In this document: in pieces, positions 18,525 through 27,960 of the stretch | Layout of the letters: each line of letters begins with the position of its first letter | Position numbering within the stretch: position 1 is the stretch's first letter | NCBI RefSeq assembly: GCF_020804225.1 | Contig: NZ_WJBI01000012.1 | Span: 64,769-128,768 of the forward strand | Source of the DNA: Methanosarcina sp. DH2 | Lineage (GTDB): Archaea; Halobacteriota; Methanosarcinia; Methanosarcinales; Methanosarcinaceae | Length of the DNA: 64,000 bases | Direction: 5' to 3' | Notes under the pieces: model-generated | Told to the model about the DNA's origin: nothing | The model's database searches: none | What the model saw: only the letters and a program-made list of their open reading frames with translations | Translations under genes and position numbers: made by a program

Positions 18525-21500
18525 ATGACATTCAATAATATCTTTAACTCTTTCCACCCGAAAATTCAGGGAGTCCTGGACACTCTGGGGTTTAAAAAAC
18601 CTACAGAACCACAGGAAAGGGCATTTCCTCATATAATGGACGGAAAGCACACCCTTCTGATAGCTCCGACAGGGTCGGGAAAGACCGAATCTGCAGTGCT
18701 TCCCGTTTTTCACAGCATCCTGAAAAAGAAACCTGAAGCGCGAAGAGGCATTTCCGCTCTTTATATTACTCCCCTGCGCGCGCTTAACCGGGACATGCTT
18801 TCCCGAATTGAAGTCCTCGGGCAAATGCTTGACGTTAAAGTTCAGGTCAGGCATGGGGACACTCCTCAGAGTGAAAGGCAGCGCCAATCGAGAAACCCGC
18901 CTGACGTGCTGATCACGACCCCTGAGACCCTGCAGGCAATGTTTACAGGCTCCCGTCTGCGGCAGAACCTTGAAACCGTAACCCATGTCGTGGTCGATGA
19001 AATCCATGAGCTTGCAGGCTCAAAACGCGGAGCTCAGTTAACTGTCGGGCTTGAGCGGCTTGTGGAAATCTCAGGGGAGTTCCAGAGAATAGGGCTTTCT
19101 GCAACAGTCGGGAACCCCTGGGAGATTGCAAAGTTTCTGGCAGGAACAAACCGGGATTTTACGGTTATTGAAGTTGCACTGCTGAAATTGCTGGAGTTCG
19201 ATGTGGTCAGCCCTCACCTCTCCGGAGAGAACCATGGTGGAGATACAGTCGGAGGTGCAGCCGAAGATGAAGCAGGAGATAGATTAGGGAATAAAGTAGG
19301 GAATAAAGTAGGGAATAAAGTAGGGGAGAACGTAGGGGATAACGTAGGGGATATAGTTGGAGATACAACCGGATATGCAGCCAGAGAAAAGGAAATTCTG
19401 GAAATTTCAAGAACAGTCGGTTGTGATCCTGAATTTGCCTCTCACCTTCTCTGCATCAGGAAAATAGTTGAAGAAAGCCAGTCCACCCTTATTTTTGTGA
19501 ACACGCGGCAGAGTGCAGAGGCTCTTGCAGCAGGTTTCCGTAAGCTTGGAGCCTCCATTGGAGTGCATCACGGTTCCCTATCCTTCGAAGCCCGTGTTGA
19601 AGCCGAAGAAGAGTTTAAGTCCGGAGCCCTCAGGGGCCTTATCTGCACCTCGTCAATGGAGCTAGGGATCGATATCGGAAATGTTGATCGGGTAGTCCAG
19701 TACGGCTCTCCTCGCCAGGTCTCAAGGCTGCTTCAGAGGGTAGGAAGAGCAGGGCACAGGCTGCACGAGGTCTCACGAGGTACAATCATCTCCATGGAAG
19801 CGGATGATACCGCAGAGAGCATGGCAATTACAAAAGCTGCACTCGAAGGCAGGGTCGAAGAGATTTCCCCGCACAGGAATTCCCTTGACGTTGTGGCAAA
19901 CCAGATTGCAGGCATGGTCATGGACTTCGGGGAGATCGGGATAGACAGGATTTTCAGGATTCTCAGAAGGACCTATACCTTCAAGGAACTGCGGATTGAA
20001 GAGTTGCAGAGAGTGGTTGACCAGATAGGAGACTACAAACTTGTCTGGCGCGATAAAGGCTCAGACCTGCTGAAGAGGCGCAAGAAAAGCCGGGAATATT
20101 ATTACGATAACCTCTCCATGATCCCGGACGAAAAGAAGTACGAGATCTATGACATCGTGAGCGGAAAATCTATCGGAGTTCTGGACGAAGCCTTTGTAGT
20201 AAACTTTGCCGAGCCTGGAGCCGTTTTTATAACAAAAGGGGACATGTGGCGCGTCATTGAGATGCCTGACCGCGAACGGGAACCTGGCCGGGACAGGATC
20301 AAGGTCGAGCCGGTCGAAGGCATGGGCGAAGTCCCGAGCTGGTCCGGAGAAGAAATCCCCGTACCCTTTGAGGTAGCCCAGGCTGTGGGAAAGCTCAGGG
20401 CTGAAACCGCAGCCCTAATCCGCGAAGGGCTTGATGATGAGGCAGTTGCGGAAAAGCTGCAGCGCAAATATCCTGTGGCAAGGGCAGCCGTACTTGAAGT
20501 TATCCGCCTCCTCCGGGACCATGTAGAAGGAAATTTCCCGCTTCCGGACGCAGAAACAATCGTAATCGAAGACGAGGGAGACGCTGTAACCCTGAACGCC
20601 TGTTTTGGCCACAACACCAACGGAACCCTTGCCAGAGTCCTTACCTCCCTCCTTTCAGCTCGTTTTGGAGGCAGCGTAGCCCAGGAAGTGGACCCGTACA
20701 GGATCAGATTGACCCTCCCGCGCAGGGTAGGACCTGTCCAGATCCGGGACATGCTCCTCTCTCTCCGTCCGGAACACGTTGAGCCCATCATCGAAATGAC
20801 CCTGAAAAATACCACCCTCATGAAATGGAAAATGGTCCACGTAGCCCGCAAGTTCGGAGCCCTCTCCCGGGACATCGACTACGACAGGATCAGCATGAAA
20901 AAGCTCCTTGAAATCTATGAAGGCTCCTCAATGTACGATGAGGTAGTCCGTGAGATATTCCACGACATGCTCGACGTCCCCAGGGCAAAAGAAGTCCTGA
21001 CAAAACTCGCAGCCGGCGAAATATCAATCGAAGTTTCAGGCCCGACCCCGATAGGATCAGCCGGCTTTGCCATGAAAAGAGACCTCATAGCGCCGGAAAA
21101 AGCTGACCGTTCAATTGTCCTCGCCCTTAAGGAACGAATTATGAACGACAAAATCATTCTATTCTGTACGAACTGCAAGAAATGGACCTCCCACCGCCAG
21201 GTGAAAAGCGTCCCGGAAGAAATTGTCTGCCCGGTCTGTGAGTCTCAGATGATTGCAGCCCTCAAGCCCTGGGAAGAAGAGGAAATCAACCTTGTCAAAA
21301 AGCAGGGTAGAAATGTCAAAGTTTCTCCTGAAGAAAAGAAGCGGATACAGAGGGTTTACAGGAATGCAAGCATAGTCCGCTCGCAGGGAAAAAAGGCGGT
21401 TATTGCGCTTGCCAGCAGGGGGATAGGGCCGGAGACGGCGTCAAGGGTTATTGAGAAGATGAGAGTGGATGAAGAGGCGTTTTACAGGGATATTTTGATT

Positions 21501-21542
21501 GCGGAGAGGAATTACGTGAAGACTAAGAAGTTCTGGGAATGA
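18525..21542 (+). CDS. Lhr-type superfamily 2 DNA helicase
   Basis: A 1005-residue ATP-dependent helicase of the large-helicase-related (Lhr) group, thought to act in DNA repair or RNA metabolism. Motif [14 protein letters not shown] lies near residue 46, motif [17 protein letters not shown] near 158, motif [10 protein letters not shown] near 190, and motifs V-VI include SMELGIDIG and [11 protein letters not shown] near 380-410. An Lhr winged-helix and core region follows. The C terminus has two cysteine pairs ([15 protein letters not shown]; about 880-905) and a HhH-like end ([17 protein letters not shown]). I chose ATG 18525 over GTG 18471 because the family begins near [14 protein letters not shown]. 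Residues ~235-285 between the RecA lobes are a Gly/Val/Asn/Asp-rich insert coded by a 12-bp tandem repeat. Confidence 0.92.
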   Translation: MTFNNIFNSFHPKIQGVLDTLGFKKPTEPQERAFPHIMDGKHTLLIAPTGSGKTESAVLPVFHSILKKKPEARRGISALYITPLRALNRDMLSRIEVLGQMLDVKVQVRHGDTPQSERQRQSRNPPDVLITTPETLQAMFTGSRLRQNLETVTHVVVDEIHELAGSKRGAQLTVGLERLVEISGEFQRIGLSATVGNPWEIAKFLAGTNRDFTVIEVALLKLLEFDVVSPHLSGENHGGDTVGGAAEDEAGDRLGNKVGNKVGNKVGENVGDNVGDIVGDTTGYAAREKEILEISRTVGCDPEFASHLLCIRKIVEESQSTLIFVNTRQSAEALAAGFRKLGASIGVHHGSLSFEARVEAEEEFKSGALRGLICTSSMELGIDIGNVDRVVQYGSPRQVSRLLQRVGRAGHRLHEVSRGTIISMEADDTAESMAITKAALEGRVEEISPHRNSLDVVANQIAGMVMDFGEIGIDRIFRILRRTYTFKELRIEELQRVVDQIGDYKLVWRDKGSDLLKRRKKSREYYYDNLSMIPDEKKYEIYDIVSGKSIGVLDEAFVVNFAEPGAVFITKGDMWRVIEMPDREREPGRDRIKVEPVEGMGEVPSWSGEEIPVPFEVAQAVGKLRAETAALIREGLDDEAVAEKLQRKYPVARAAVLEVIRLLRDHVEGNFPLPDAETIVIEDEGDAVTLNACFGHNTNGTLARVLTSLLSARFGGSVAQEVDPYRIRLTLPRRVGPVQIRDMLLSLRPEHVEPIIEMTLKNTTLMKWKMVHVARKFGALSRDIDYDRISMKKLLEIYEGSSMYDEVVREIFHDMLDVPRAKEVLTKLAAGEISIEVSGPTPIGSAGFAMKRDLIAPEKADRSIVLALKERIMNDKIILFCTNCKKWTSHRQVKSVPEEIVCPVCESQMIAALKPWEEEEINLVKKQGRNVKVSPEEKKRIQRVYRNASIVRSQGKKAVIALASRGIGPETASRVIEKMRVDEEAFYRDILIAERNYVKTKKFWE
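19287..19370 (+). repeat. 12-bp coding repeat inside the helicase
   Basis: Seven units of 12 bases, three of them identical (gggaataaagta), then diverging (ggggagaacgta, ggggataacgta and so on). They encode a run of four-residue units of the type [16 protein letters not shown]. The flanks (about 19216-19390) have the same style, so the insert probably grew by slippage. Confidence 0.85.
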
Positions 21543-21636
21543 AAATATGATAAATTTGCCTTCCTCTAACCCATATATTTAAAGGACATGAAGATATTGG
21601 TTGTAAATAAATAGATTATAAACTATTTTATTCAAT

Positions 21637-21766
21637 GAGCTGATTCCAAAACTCAAAATTGCGTTTCAAAATCTCGAGTTTTGGATAATCACCCGAGTTC
21701 TCAGTAACGAAAAATAATTTTAAAACTCTCACTGTTTGGGAACAAAACTGGTTTTGGGATAGGCTC
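21637..21766. mobile_element. MITE-like element, copy 1
   Basis: A 130-bp AT-rich element with imperfect terminal inverted repeats: the left end is GAGCTGATTCCAAAAC at 21637-21652 and the right end, read on the other strand, is GAGCCTATCCCAAAAC, 14 of 16 matching. A related 133-bp copy with the same ends lies at 42384-42516. The element has no coding capacity of its own, but its right half forms the last codons and stop of the membrane protein gene at 21701-23536. Confidence 0.7.
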
Positions 21767-23536
21767 AATTAAATTCTCGAGGTCTTTTTCACATCTTGAA
21801 GTATGCTTACATAATTTGATCCACAAATTTTCTGGTACTACATCTAGACATCTGGGAGACAACGCCGTGTGAATATATCCAAGATACACCTTTGCTTCCT
21901 TTACTAAACTTGGATTTTTGTCAGATGCTTTTACTCCAATATTTCTTATTGTTGAAGTTATCCCATATACTGGATTTTCAAGATCTTGGTCTATTGCAAC
22001 TTCAAATATTGAATAAAGGGAAATTAATACCCGTCTTTCTAAATTTTCGATATCTCCTGTAATTCGTTCGTTTTCAATAATCTTCAAACCAATAGTACCT
22101 AAATTTGTTATTACAACTCCAGTTTCTATTCCCCATTTTTTTTCAGTAACTTCCTCTCCAAATTCTTTAAGTATTTTTATTATATGCTCGATAAGTACAG
22201 GAGGTTCATTATACTGTGGCGTGATATAGCCAATTCCTATCTCTCCAATTGAATTAATTGTCTTCTTAACTATATTTTTTTCATTGTTTTCAATCATCAT
22301 TTTTCCAATTTTTTGTAGGTTATCTATGGTTTGAACTGAAGAATCCAACAAATTATCCTTAGTTGATGAATCTCTTCCAATTTTTTTAAGTGAATCGATT
22401 ATTAAAGGTATTGGATTATGCAGTCCTTCTTCAATCAAAACTTTTCCAATATTAAAAAGTGTATGAGATGCATCAATTGCTGTTCTTTCCATTTCTTGTC
22501 TCACTGCAATAATACCAACTATTTTAATATAATCAATAACTCTATTTGCTATAGCTTCTTTACAAGTTAAATCGTGATTTTTGTCTTTGAGAATTTGGAT
22601 TGCTTTGTTTTCAACTATTCGCAATCCATATTTTGTTGTTTCATAATCATAAGCCATCATTGAACCCTGAAGCACATCAATAATTGGCTGAATTGTATCG
22701 TTAACAGGTTGGATTTCGCCCCTCTCATCAACGTTATTTGAGTTTTCAAGTTTAATTGCCGATTCAATAGCCTCTCTGCTGATATTTTCTGAAAGTAGCT
22801 TTATCAAAATAGATGGTTTGAACATCTCAAGTGTATCTAAAATATATGATCCTAAAGCTAAAAGTGAAAAAATGAAAGATGCGTATAAAATCCAAATATA
22901 AGTTTCAAATGAAGGGTCTACTATTGTATAAATTTGATTGCCTAAGTTTGGAGTTTTTATTATTTTTGCCAAGTATGCCCCATAAATGATGCAGATCGCA
23001 TATGTTATCATCAGGATGAAAAAGTCTGGATTTCTTCTACGATCTTTGAATATATTAATAACGCGTGCAGAATAAGATGAGGATGCCTGTTGAACGGCAA
23101 CTAGACTTAAAGTGACTACTATAGCAATTATCGCAGCTTCACTCTGTACTATTAAACTAATAAAATAGCCTGCGCTATCCACATCTGTATGATAATAAGT
23201 CAATTCTTTAAAAAAATAAGTTATTACTCCTGCTATAACTAAAAGCAGGATGTAATGAACAACCTTTTGAGTTAGTTTTGTTTTAAATATGTGATCCAAT
23301 CTTATTTTAAAAATTATAAAAATACTCAAAAGAAGTATTCCAATTAAGACAAAATATATGAATCTGTTATAAGCGACAGAAAAAAACATAATAATCATCA
23401 TCAGTAAATAAGCTTTGATAACTAATAGAGGATATTTCTTATCGAAGTTACCGTTCAAATAAAATTGAGATTTCGTAGTTTTAATGCCATGAATATTGTT
23501 TCTCAACAAATTTTCTAAATTACTTCCTCTTAACAT
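21701..23536 (-). CDS. DUF2254-like multi-pass membrane protein
   Basis: A 611-residue protein. The first ~230 residues hold about six hydrophobic segments. The segment LIVQSEAAIIAIVVTLSLVA followed by VQQASSSYSARVINIFKDRR resembles the DUF2254 family of predicted membrane proteins. Residues ~240-590 are soluble and helix-rich, with recurring patterns such as ADVIDYIKIVGIIAV-like and NIGKVLIEEG units, suggesting helical repeats on the cytoplasmic side. No function is established. The final ~22 residues (from about 21766 to 21701) are coded by a MITE, so the native C terminus was probably replaced. It is transcribed away from the DUF4365 pair, with a shared upstream region of 277 bases. AT-rich codon use sets it apart from the helicase gene. 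Confidence 0.7.
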   Translation of the reverse strand: MLRGSNLENLLRNNIHGIKTTKSQFYLNGNFDKKYPLLVIKAYLLMMIIMFFSVAYNRFIYFVLIGILLLSIFIIFKIRLDHIFKTKLTQKVVHYILLLVIAGVITYFFKELTYYHTDVDSAGYFISLIVQSEAAIIAIVVTLSLVAVQQASSSYSARVINIFKDRRRNPDFFILMITYAICIIYGAYLAKIIKTPNLGNQIYTIVDPSFETYIWILYASFIFSLLALGSYILDTLEMFKPSILIKLLSENISREAIESAIKLENSNNVDERGEIQPVNDTIQPIIDVLQGSMMAYDYETTKYGLRIVENKAIQILKDKNHDLTCKEAIANRVIDYIKIVGIIAVRQEMERTAIDASHTLFNIGKVLIEEGLHNPIPLIIDSLKKIGRDSSTKDNLLDSSVQTIDNLQKIGKMMIENNEKNIVKKTINSIGEIGIGYITPQYNEPPVLIEHIIKILKEFGEEVTEKKWGIETGVVITNLGTIGLKIIENERITGDIENLERRVLISLYSIFEVAIDQDLENPVYGITSTIRNIGVKASDKNPSLVKEAKVYLGYIHTALSPRCLDVVPENLWIKLCKHTSRCEKDLENLIEPIPKPVLFPNSESFKIIFRY

Positions 23537-23557
23537 ATATCCACAAAGGTTAGCAAT

Positions 23558-23569
23558 AATATAAATTTA
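23558..23569 (-). promoter_or_regulatory. TATA box giving a near-leaderless transcript
   Basis: On the minus strand a TATA-like taaatttatatt lies 22-33 bases before ATG 23536, and no ribosome binding site is seen between. This spacing predicts a leaderless or nearly leaderless mRNA for the DUF2254-like gene. Confidence 0.45.
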
Positions 23570-23813
23570 TTGTAATTGTATTATTTCAGGGATAGATATC
23601 AAGAAATGTCCATTTGTTTTGCTTTACATAAGCTGAGTAATTACATTCAATTTACTAAATTTCTTCATAATCATGATAAAATAGAAAAAGTTATTATTGC
23701 CTTCTTTTATAAATTTTCCCAATACTTGGAAAATATCAGTTTCAATTACAGATGATAAGTCCGTTATACATTTGTGATCTTGTTTAAAGTTATTCAGGTG
23801 CGGAGAACATAGT

Positions 23814-24338
23814 ATGATTACAATGCAGCATTCTGAGGAGTTTTTGAGTATAGCTGCTATGAATGCTATCGCTGCGATGGCAGGGGTTGAGTTGGAATGC
23901 AGAGCTACCCATGATTATGGAATTGATGGAACTATACGTGAGATCCGTGATTTTCCAGCAATAGGTAAAGTTCCCGGTTTAACCATGGATTATCAACTTA
24001 AATCTACTGTAAATTGGAACTGTAGGAAAGATTTCATTATTTACAATCTAGAGGTTAAAAATTATAATAAGATGGTAATCAGGTTCAAAGATAACATTGC
24101 AAAAACCCCATATGTATTAATACTTTTATGCCTTCCAAAAAAGAGAGATGAATGGTTAAGTATATCACCTGAGGAGATTATATTAAGGAAATGCTGTTAC
24201 TGGTATGAAGTGTCAGCAGATGATGATATTTCAGAAAATGAATACACTATTACGATAAAAATTCCTAAAAATAACATATTTCTGCCTGAAACAATTTCCA
24301 AAATGTTTGAATATATGAGGTGTGGAGATGAAATGTGA
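23814..24338 (+). CDS. DUF4365-family, PD-(D/E)xK nuclease-like protein
   Basis: A 174-residue protein matching the DUF4365 pattern. A short helix with an amphipathic start (EEFLSIAAMNAIAAMAGVEL) is followed by THDYGIDGTI (Asp ligand), then DYQLKSTVNW (the Q-x-K of the PD-(D/E)xK core), then the strand PYVLILLCLPKKRDEWLSIS and the closing CCYWYEV. In DUF4365 proteins this core is predicted to be nuclease-like and is often found in defence or mobile regions; no enzymatic activity has been assigned that I can cite. It overlaps the next gene by 11 bases, implying translational coupling. A TATA-like tcttttataaatttt lies near 23703-23717. Confidence 0.8.
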   Translation: MITMQHSEEFLSIAAMNAIAAMAGVELECRATHDYGIDGTIREIRDFPAIGKVPGLTMDYQLKSTVNWNCRKDFIIYNLEVKNYNKMVIRFKDNIAKTPYVLILLCLPKKRDEWLSISPEEIILRKCCYWYEVSADDDISENEYTITIKIPKNNIFLPETISKMFEYMRCGDEM

Positions 24339-25542
24339 AATTGAGTATTATCCCGAGAAATATAGTCTTCACTACAACTTGATACCTCTTTATCTTCAGC
24401 AAACCGGTTGGAGCAAGGCAGATGAAAAAGATGGGGCTGTAAAGTATTACTTCTCGATAGACGGCGTTAATAAGGTGCCTTTAACTGTTCCAAATCCTAA
24501 TGCAAGTGATTTCCAGTTTCGTCTTAGGGATTTGATTAGAGTATTAGAGGCTGTTGAAAAAAAAGGAAGAAAAGAAATAATAGAATCCATCAACAACGTC
24601 GACAAAGATGTCTGGAAAATCAGTATTGCAAAAGATTCAGCTATAAATTCGTTAAGTGTTAGTTCATTTGAAAAAATAATAAAAAATCTAAAGAATTTGA
24701 TTGAATATTCCGCTTCTGCTGAACAAGTAGCAAAACCCTATTTTGAACAAAGCCTTTCTACTGGAAAAAGTTACTCCAAAAAATGTAGGATTGGTCACAC
24801 ATTTAGGGGTAGTTATGGGATTACTATAGAAACGCCTGTAGAAGAACCTATAAATGATACTGAAAATTATGCCCAAAAGGATCAATACACTCCTATAGGA
24901 AGAAAAGTCACTGAGCGTATTTTTAGGAGCTTGAAGTTAATTGAGCAGGAAAAATATATTGAAGATTTGACATCGCTGTACGAAGAAAGTATTAATGGAA
25001 ATATTTGTGTAGCTTTAAGAAACTTATTGGAACTCTCAGAAGGAGACATTGAATATGCTGTGAACTTTTCCCCTATTTGGGATGCCCCTAAAGAAATGGT
25101 GGAAAATCCAAAAGTTTGCATTAAACATTCAAACATCAGTTATTTGAATGAAATCTATGAAAAATTGCATCAAGAATATGAAACTATAACTAACTGCACA
25201 GTAATTGGTACGATCATAGAATTAAAACATATTTTTAATGAAGAAGATGAATCCGACTATAATATAAGAATCTTAGGTCATCGTGCAGAAAGTCAGGAAA
25301 ATGATTATCATATAACTCTTAAAAAAGGAGATTATCTTAAAGCATGTCTAATACATACTGATAGTGTTAAAATTAAGAAGAATAAGTTAATAGAGGTCTC
25401 TGGAAATCTTAGGCGAACTAAAAATAAATGGTTTATAGACTCATATTCTAATTTTAATGAAATTCATGATGAAAGGACAAGTAAGGCTCTAAAAAGTAAA
25501 AACCAAGCGCAGCTAATTTCTTTTAAAGATGTTGACTTTTAA
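24328..25542 (+). CDS. unknown partner of the DUF4365 gene
   Basis: I do not recognise this protein of about 404 residues. The ATG at 24328 is favoured over GTG 24322 because GAGGTG lies a few bases before it. Features seen: an N-terminal region with tyrosine-rich strands (LHYNLIPLYLQQTGWSKAD), a helical middle (residues ~65-130), a conserved-looking strand block RIGHTFRGSYGITIETPV near residue 150, a second helical part (~190-250), and a C-terminal beta-rich part (~285-400) ending in SGNLRRTKNKWFIDSYSNF that could be a small barrel. There are no membrane segments. The overlap with the nuclease-like gene, low GC and lack of other partners suggest a two-gene functional unit, possibly defensive. 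Confidence 0.7.
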   Translation: MKCEIEYYPEKYSLHYNLIPLYLQQTGWSKADEKDGAVKYYFSIDGVNKVPLTVPNPNASDFQFRLRDLIRVLEAVEKKGRKEIIESINNVDKDVWKISIAKDSAINSLSVSSFEKIIKNLKNLIEYSASAEQVAKPYFEQSLSTGKSYSKKCRIGHTFRGSYGITIETPVEEPINDTENYAQKDQYTPIGRKVTERIFRSLKLIEQEKYIEDLTSLYEESINGNICVALRNLLELSEGDIEYAVNFSPIWDAPKEMVENPKVCIKHSNISYLNEIYEKLHQEYETITNCTVIGTIIELKHIFNEEDESDYNIRILGHRAESQENDYHITLKKGDYLKACLIHTDSVKIKKNKLIEVSGNLRRTKNKWFIDSYSNFNEIHDERTSKALKSKNQAQLISFKDVDF

Positions 25543-25905
25543 TTAGTTTTTCAGAACCAAAAACATTTGTTCATTTGTATTCTTTTAGAATCTTTCTCCT
25601 ATCATTACTTTCCTATCCTTTTTTATTTAGCAGATACATAGTAAATCTGATCAGACGTCATTACCTCAGTTTTAGGTATAAGCTGTATGGACTTTTGTTT
25701 TAAATATAGAAATTTCAGGTTCCTTTTTCATATAACAGAGATGCCGGCAGTTAGACGGAAAATATAATAAAAACTGTTTTCTTGGATAGATCGGAAAAGA
25801 AGCAACTCTCGATGGTTCTGTTAAAAAATGAATCTTCTCTGTCTTATGCCTTCAAAAACTAACTAAACTTCAAAACAGCGGCTCAATCGAGGTATTTCCA
25901 ATCGA
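25543..25905. other. AT-rich gap without gene
   Basis: A gap of about 360 bases between the end of the DUF4365 pair and the first copy of the 45-bp repeat. I see no coding frame or RNA structure worth naming. Confidence 0.5.
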
Positions 25906-25950
25906 AAGATTTGAGGGGGATTGGATGGAAATATAATAAAATAGTTATAT
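25906..25950. repeat. 45-bp dispersed repeat, copy 1
   Basis: Consensus on this strand: gaaggatttgaggggg, then ctggggcggaaatataat and aaaaaagttatat. This copy lies 23 bases behind the stop of the zinc-ribbon gene at 25973 (minus strand). Confidence 0.75.
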
Positions 25951-25972
25951 CGCTTCGGTTTATAGTTCAAAC

Positions 25973-26734
25973 TTAAAGTCTCGGGTCACTTCCTCTACTT
26001 TCATAAGAAATAGTACTGTCCATACTAGAGAGACCTTTCTGTATTGCAATATTTATGTGTCCGCAGCCTTCGCACCGATAATACCTGATGTCGGTTGTAG
26101 CCATGTAGTCGACGACTTTTGCATCAGGTCTTCTGCACTCGGGCAGGATTCCTGTTCTACTGCATTTCTCGCATTTTATCTCTACCTTACGTTCTTTTCT
26201 TACTTTATAGCATCTTACTGTCTCTGGAATTTCGCTGATATCTATGTTTCCACAGTACTTGCATTTCCAGTATCGAGTTATTGTGACTTTATATGATTTT
26301 TCAGTGCTCACTTCTTTGACATCTGGTTCTTTTCTTTCTTCGTATGTATATTTTTTATGACATTTTTTGCATGTAGTATTTTTTATATAGGGAATATTTA
26401 GAAAAGACCCAAGACCGATCACAATAAGTCCTGTAGGTATTAGAAATAATACGCTTAGTATGAACCCTAATAAAAAATTGATGTTCAGAGCATGATACGT
26501 TATCCACAGAACCACTGACATCGAGCATATTCCCAGAACAATATATATTATCCCTGCAAACAGTATTGCAATCCAACCCAGGTAACCAATAAAAGGAATT
26601 CCTTTGAATAACGCTCGATTGTAAATTTCTCCTTTGTATCTGATTATGCATGTGTTTCCAAACCACTCTATCGAGTAATCTTTATCCGATTTTTCTCCAT
26701 TTTTTCTCTGGGTTTCTCCGGCAATTTCGGTCAA
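25973..26734 (-). CDS. zinc-ribbon membrane protein, copy 1
   Basis: A protein of about 253 residues, not a named family that I recognise. Order: a charged N terminus, a strand-rich segment (YSIEWFGNTCIIRYKGEI), two to three membrane helices at about residues 45-115, then two zinc ribbons. The first uses CKKCHKKYTY with WKCKYCGNIDI, the second IKCEKCSRTGI with YRCEGCGHINI, each a CxxC pair separated by about 35 residues. The start is TTG 26734, preceded by a conserved leader shared with copy 3 and by a TATA-like site near 26801. It is one of three tandem paralogs on the same strand, each followed by a copy of the 45-bp repeat. The role is unknown; redox or metal sensing at the membrane is only a guess. 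Confidence 0.75.
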   Translation of the reverse strand: MTEIAGETQRKNGEKSDKDYSIEWFGNTCIIRYKGEIYNRALFKGIPFIGYLGWIAILFAGIIYIVLGICSMSVVLWITYHALNINFLLGFILSVLFLIPTGLIVIGLGSFLNIPYIKNTTCKKCHKKYTYEERKEPDVKEVSTEKSYKVTITRYWKCKYCGNIDISEIPETVRCYKVRKERKVEIKCEKCSRTGILPECRRPDAKVVDYMATTDIRYYRCEGCGHINIAIQKGLSSMDSTISYESRGSDPRL

Positions 26735-26800
26735 TTGAGCTTCATCTATCCTCTAATGTTCAATAAAAAAAATTATAGATGCTTATTTAGATTATAGATT

Positions 26801-26820
26801 ACTTATAATTTTTTATTTTG
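26801..26820 (-). promoter_or_regulatory. promoter of zinc-ribbon copy 1
   Basis: On the minus strand, aaaataaaaaattataagt is nearly the same as the sequence in front of copy 3 (28776-28796), at the same distance of about 65 bases from the start codon. Conservation between paralogs supports a functional TATA promoter. Confidence 0.5.
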
Positions 26821-26940
26821 GATTTATGGGTGTAAATGCAGGCATTTTTATTAAATAATCTTTTTTAATGTTTTTTTTTTCTAAAAATAGAATCTATTAG
26901 ATGCCTGAGAATCCATGCGCCTATTAATAAGGTAAAATCG

Positions 26941-26987
26941 AAGGATTTGAGAGGAACTGGGGCGAAACTATAATAAAAAAGTAATTT
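26941..26987. repeat. 45-bp dispersed repeat, copy 2
   Basis: This copy has the same consensus (aaggatttgagaggaactgg followed by ggcgaaactataataaaaaa). It lies 36 bases behind the stop of the second zinc-ribbon gene (27024). Confidence 0.75.
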
Positions 26988-27023
26988 ACAAATTACGTTT
27001 GTCAAGGTTTTTACTCTCTTTTA

Positions 27024-27761
27024 TCAAATAGACGGCGAATCGAAAGTACAATATTTTTCCTTTTCCACTTTAATATTGACATGTCTACAGTATTTGCACC
27101 TGTAATATCTGGTTGTTATGAAAGTAGCTGTCGTTTTAATCTCCTCCATTTTTATATCGGGATTTCTACACTCGGTACTGATTCCCATTTTTCCGCACTT
27201 TTCACACTCTATTTCTTTAGATATTCCCTTTTCTCCTTTGTAGGCTATGATATCCTCTGAACTCTCACTGCTATCTTTGTATCCACAGTATTTACATTTC
27301 CAGTATCGAGTTATTGTGAATGTGTAAGAATCTTTAGTGCTTACTTCTTTTATATCCGGTTCTTCGCTTTGTTTATAGGCATACTCCCGATGTCATTTTT
27401 TGCACTTTGGAGCTTCTACATACTCTTCATCTGATAATGTTCCCATTCCACTCAAAAGAAGGAATATGAATACAATTGATGTAAAAAATAGTAAATCTAA
27501 TATCCTTTCTTCAAAAAATGATCCTGGCAGGAATAGAAACGCTAAAGGCACCAAGCAAAAGGCTATAATTTGTATCAACCCTCCAGTAGTATGAACATCA
27601 GCTTTTCCATGGGTTTCAATCGAGGGCATCCATTTTAGAATATTTCTGCTTCCTATTTCTCCTTTATAAGTAGTTATGTAAGTTTTTTGTGTGCACTCTG
27701 TTGAATAATCCTCTGTTTCTCCTTCGTTTTTTGTCTGGAGCTTTTCTTCAATCGCTATCAA
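27024..27761 (-). pseudogene. zinc-ribbon membrane protein, copy 2, with in-frame TGA at a Cys codon
   Basis: The second paralog is open from its TTG start (27761) to 27026 except for one TGA at 27393-27395. The paralogs have CxxC at this place (CKKCHKKY in copy 1); here the codon of the second Cys of the first ribbon is TGA (CKK-stop-HREYAY). Everything after the stop is intact: EEPDIKEVSTKDSYTFTIT, WKCKYCGYKDS, the second ribbon ECEKCGKMGI and YRCKYCRHVNI. A single TGT/TGC-to-TGA change explains it. Methanosarcina is not known to use selenocysteine, so decay is the default reading. The membrane part alone (122 residues) could still be made. Confidence 0.8.
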
Positions 27762-27912
27762 TTGACTACCTTCTAATTTCTCAAAACATCCTTTAAATAT
27801 TAATTATGTCTTTACCTCACCTATATTTTTTCTTTTTCTATTTGAGAATAGTAAGCTGGAAGGTTTCCAAAATTGAAATCTTGACAACGACGCAATTGGA
27901 GAACTTTCGGTT

Positions 27913-27960
27913 GAAGGATTTGAGGGGGGCTGGGGCGGAAATATAATAAAAACGTTATAT
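27913..27960. repeat. 45-bp dispersed repeat, copy 3
   Basis: The best-preserved copy: gaaggatttgaggggggctg then gggcggaaatataataaaaa and cgttatat. On the minus strand its right edge supplies the TAA stop codon of zinc-ribbon copy 3, so gene end and repeat are fused. Confidence 0.8.

Noticed and set aside
20147-20875. Long minus-strand frame inside the Lhr-like helicase gene
   Set aside because: It is an antisense shadow of a GC-richer coding region, with Arg/Ser-rich composition and no recognisable domain; the plus-strand frame has all helicase motifs.
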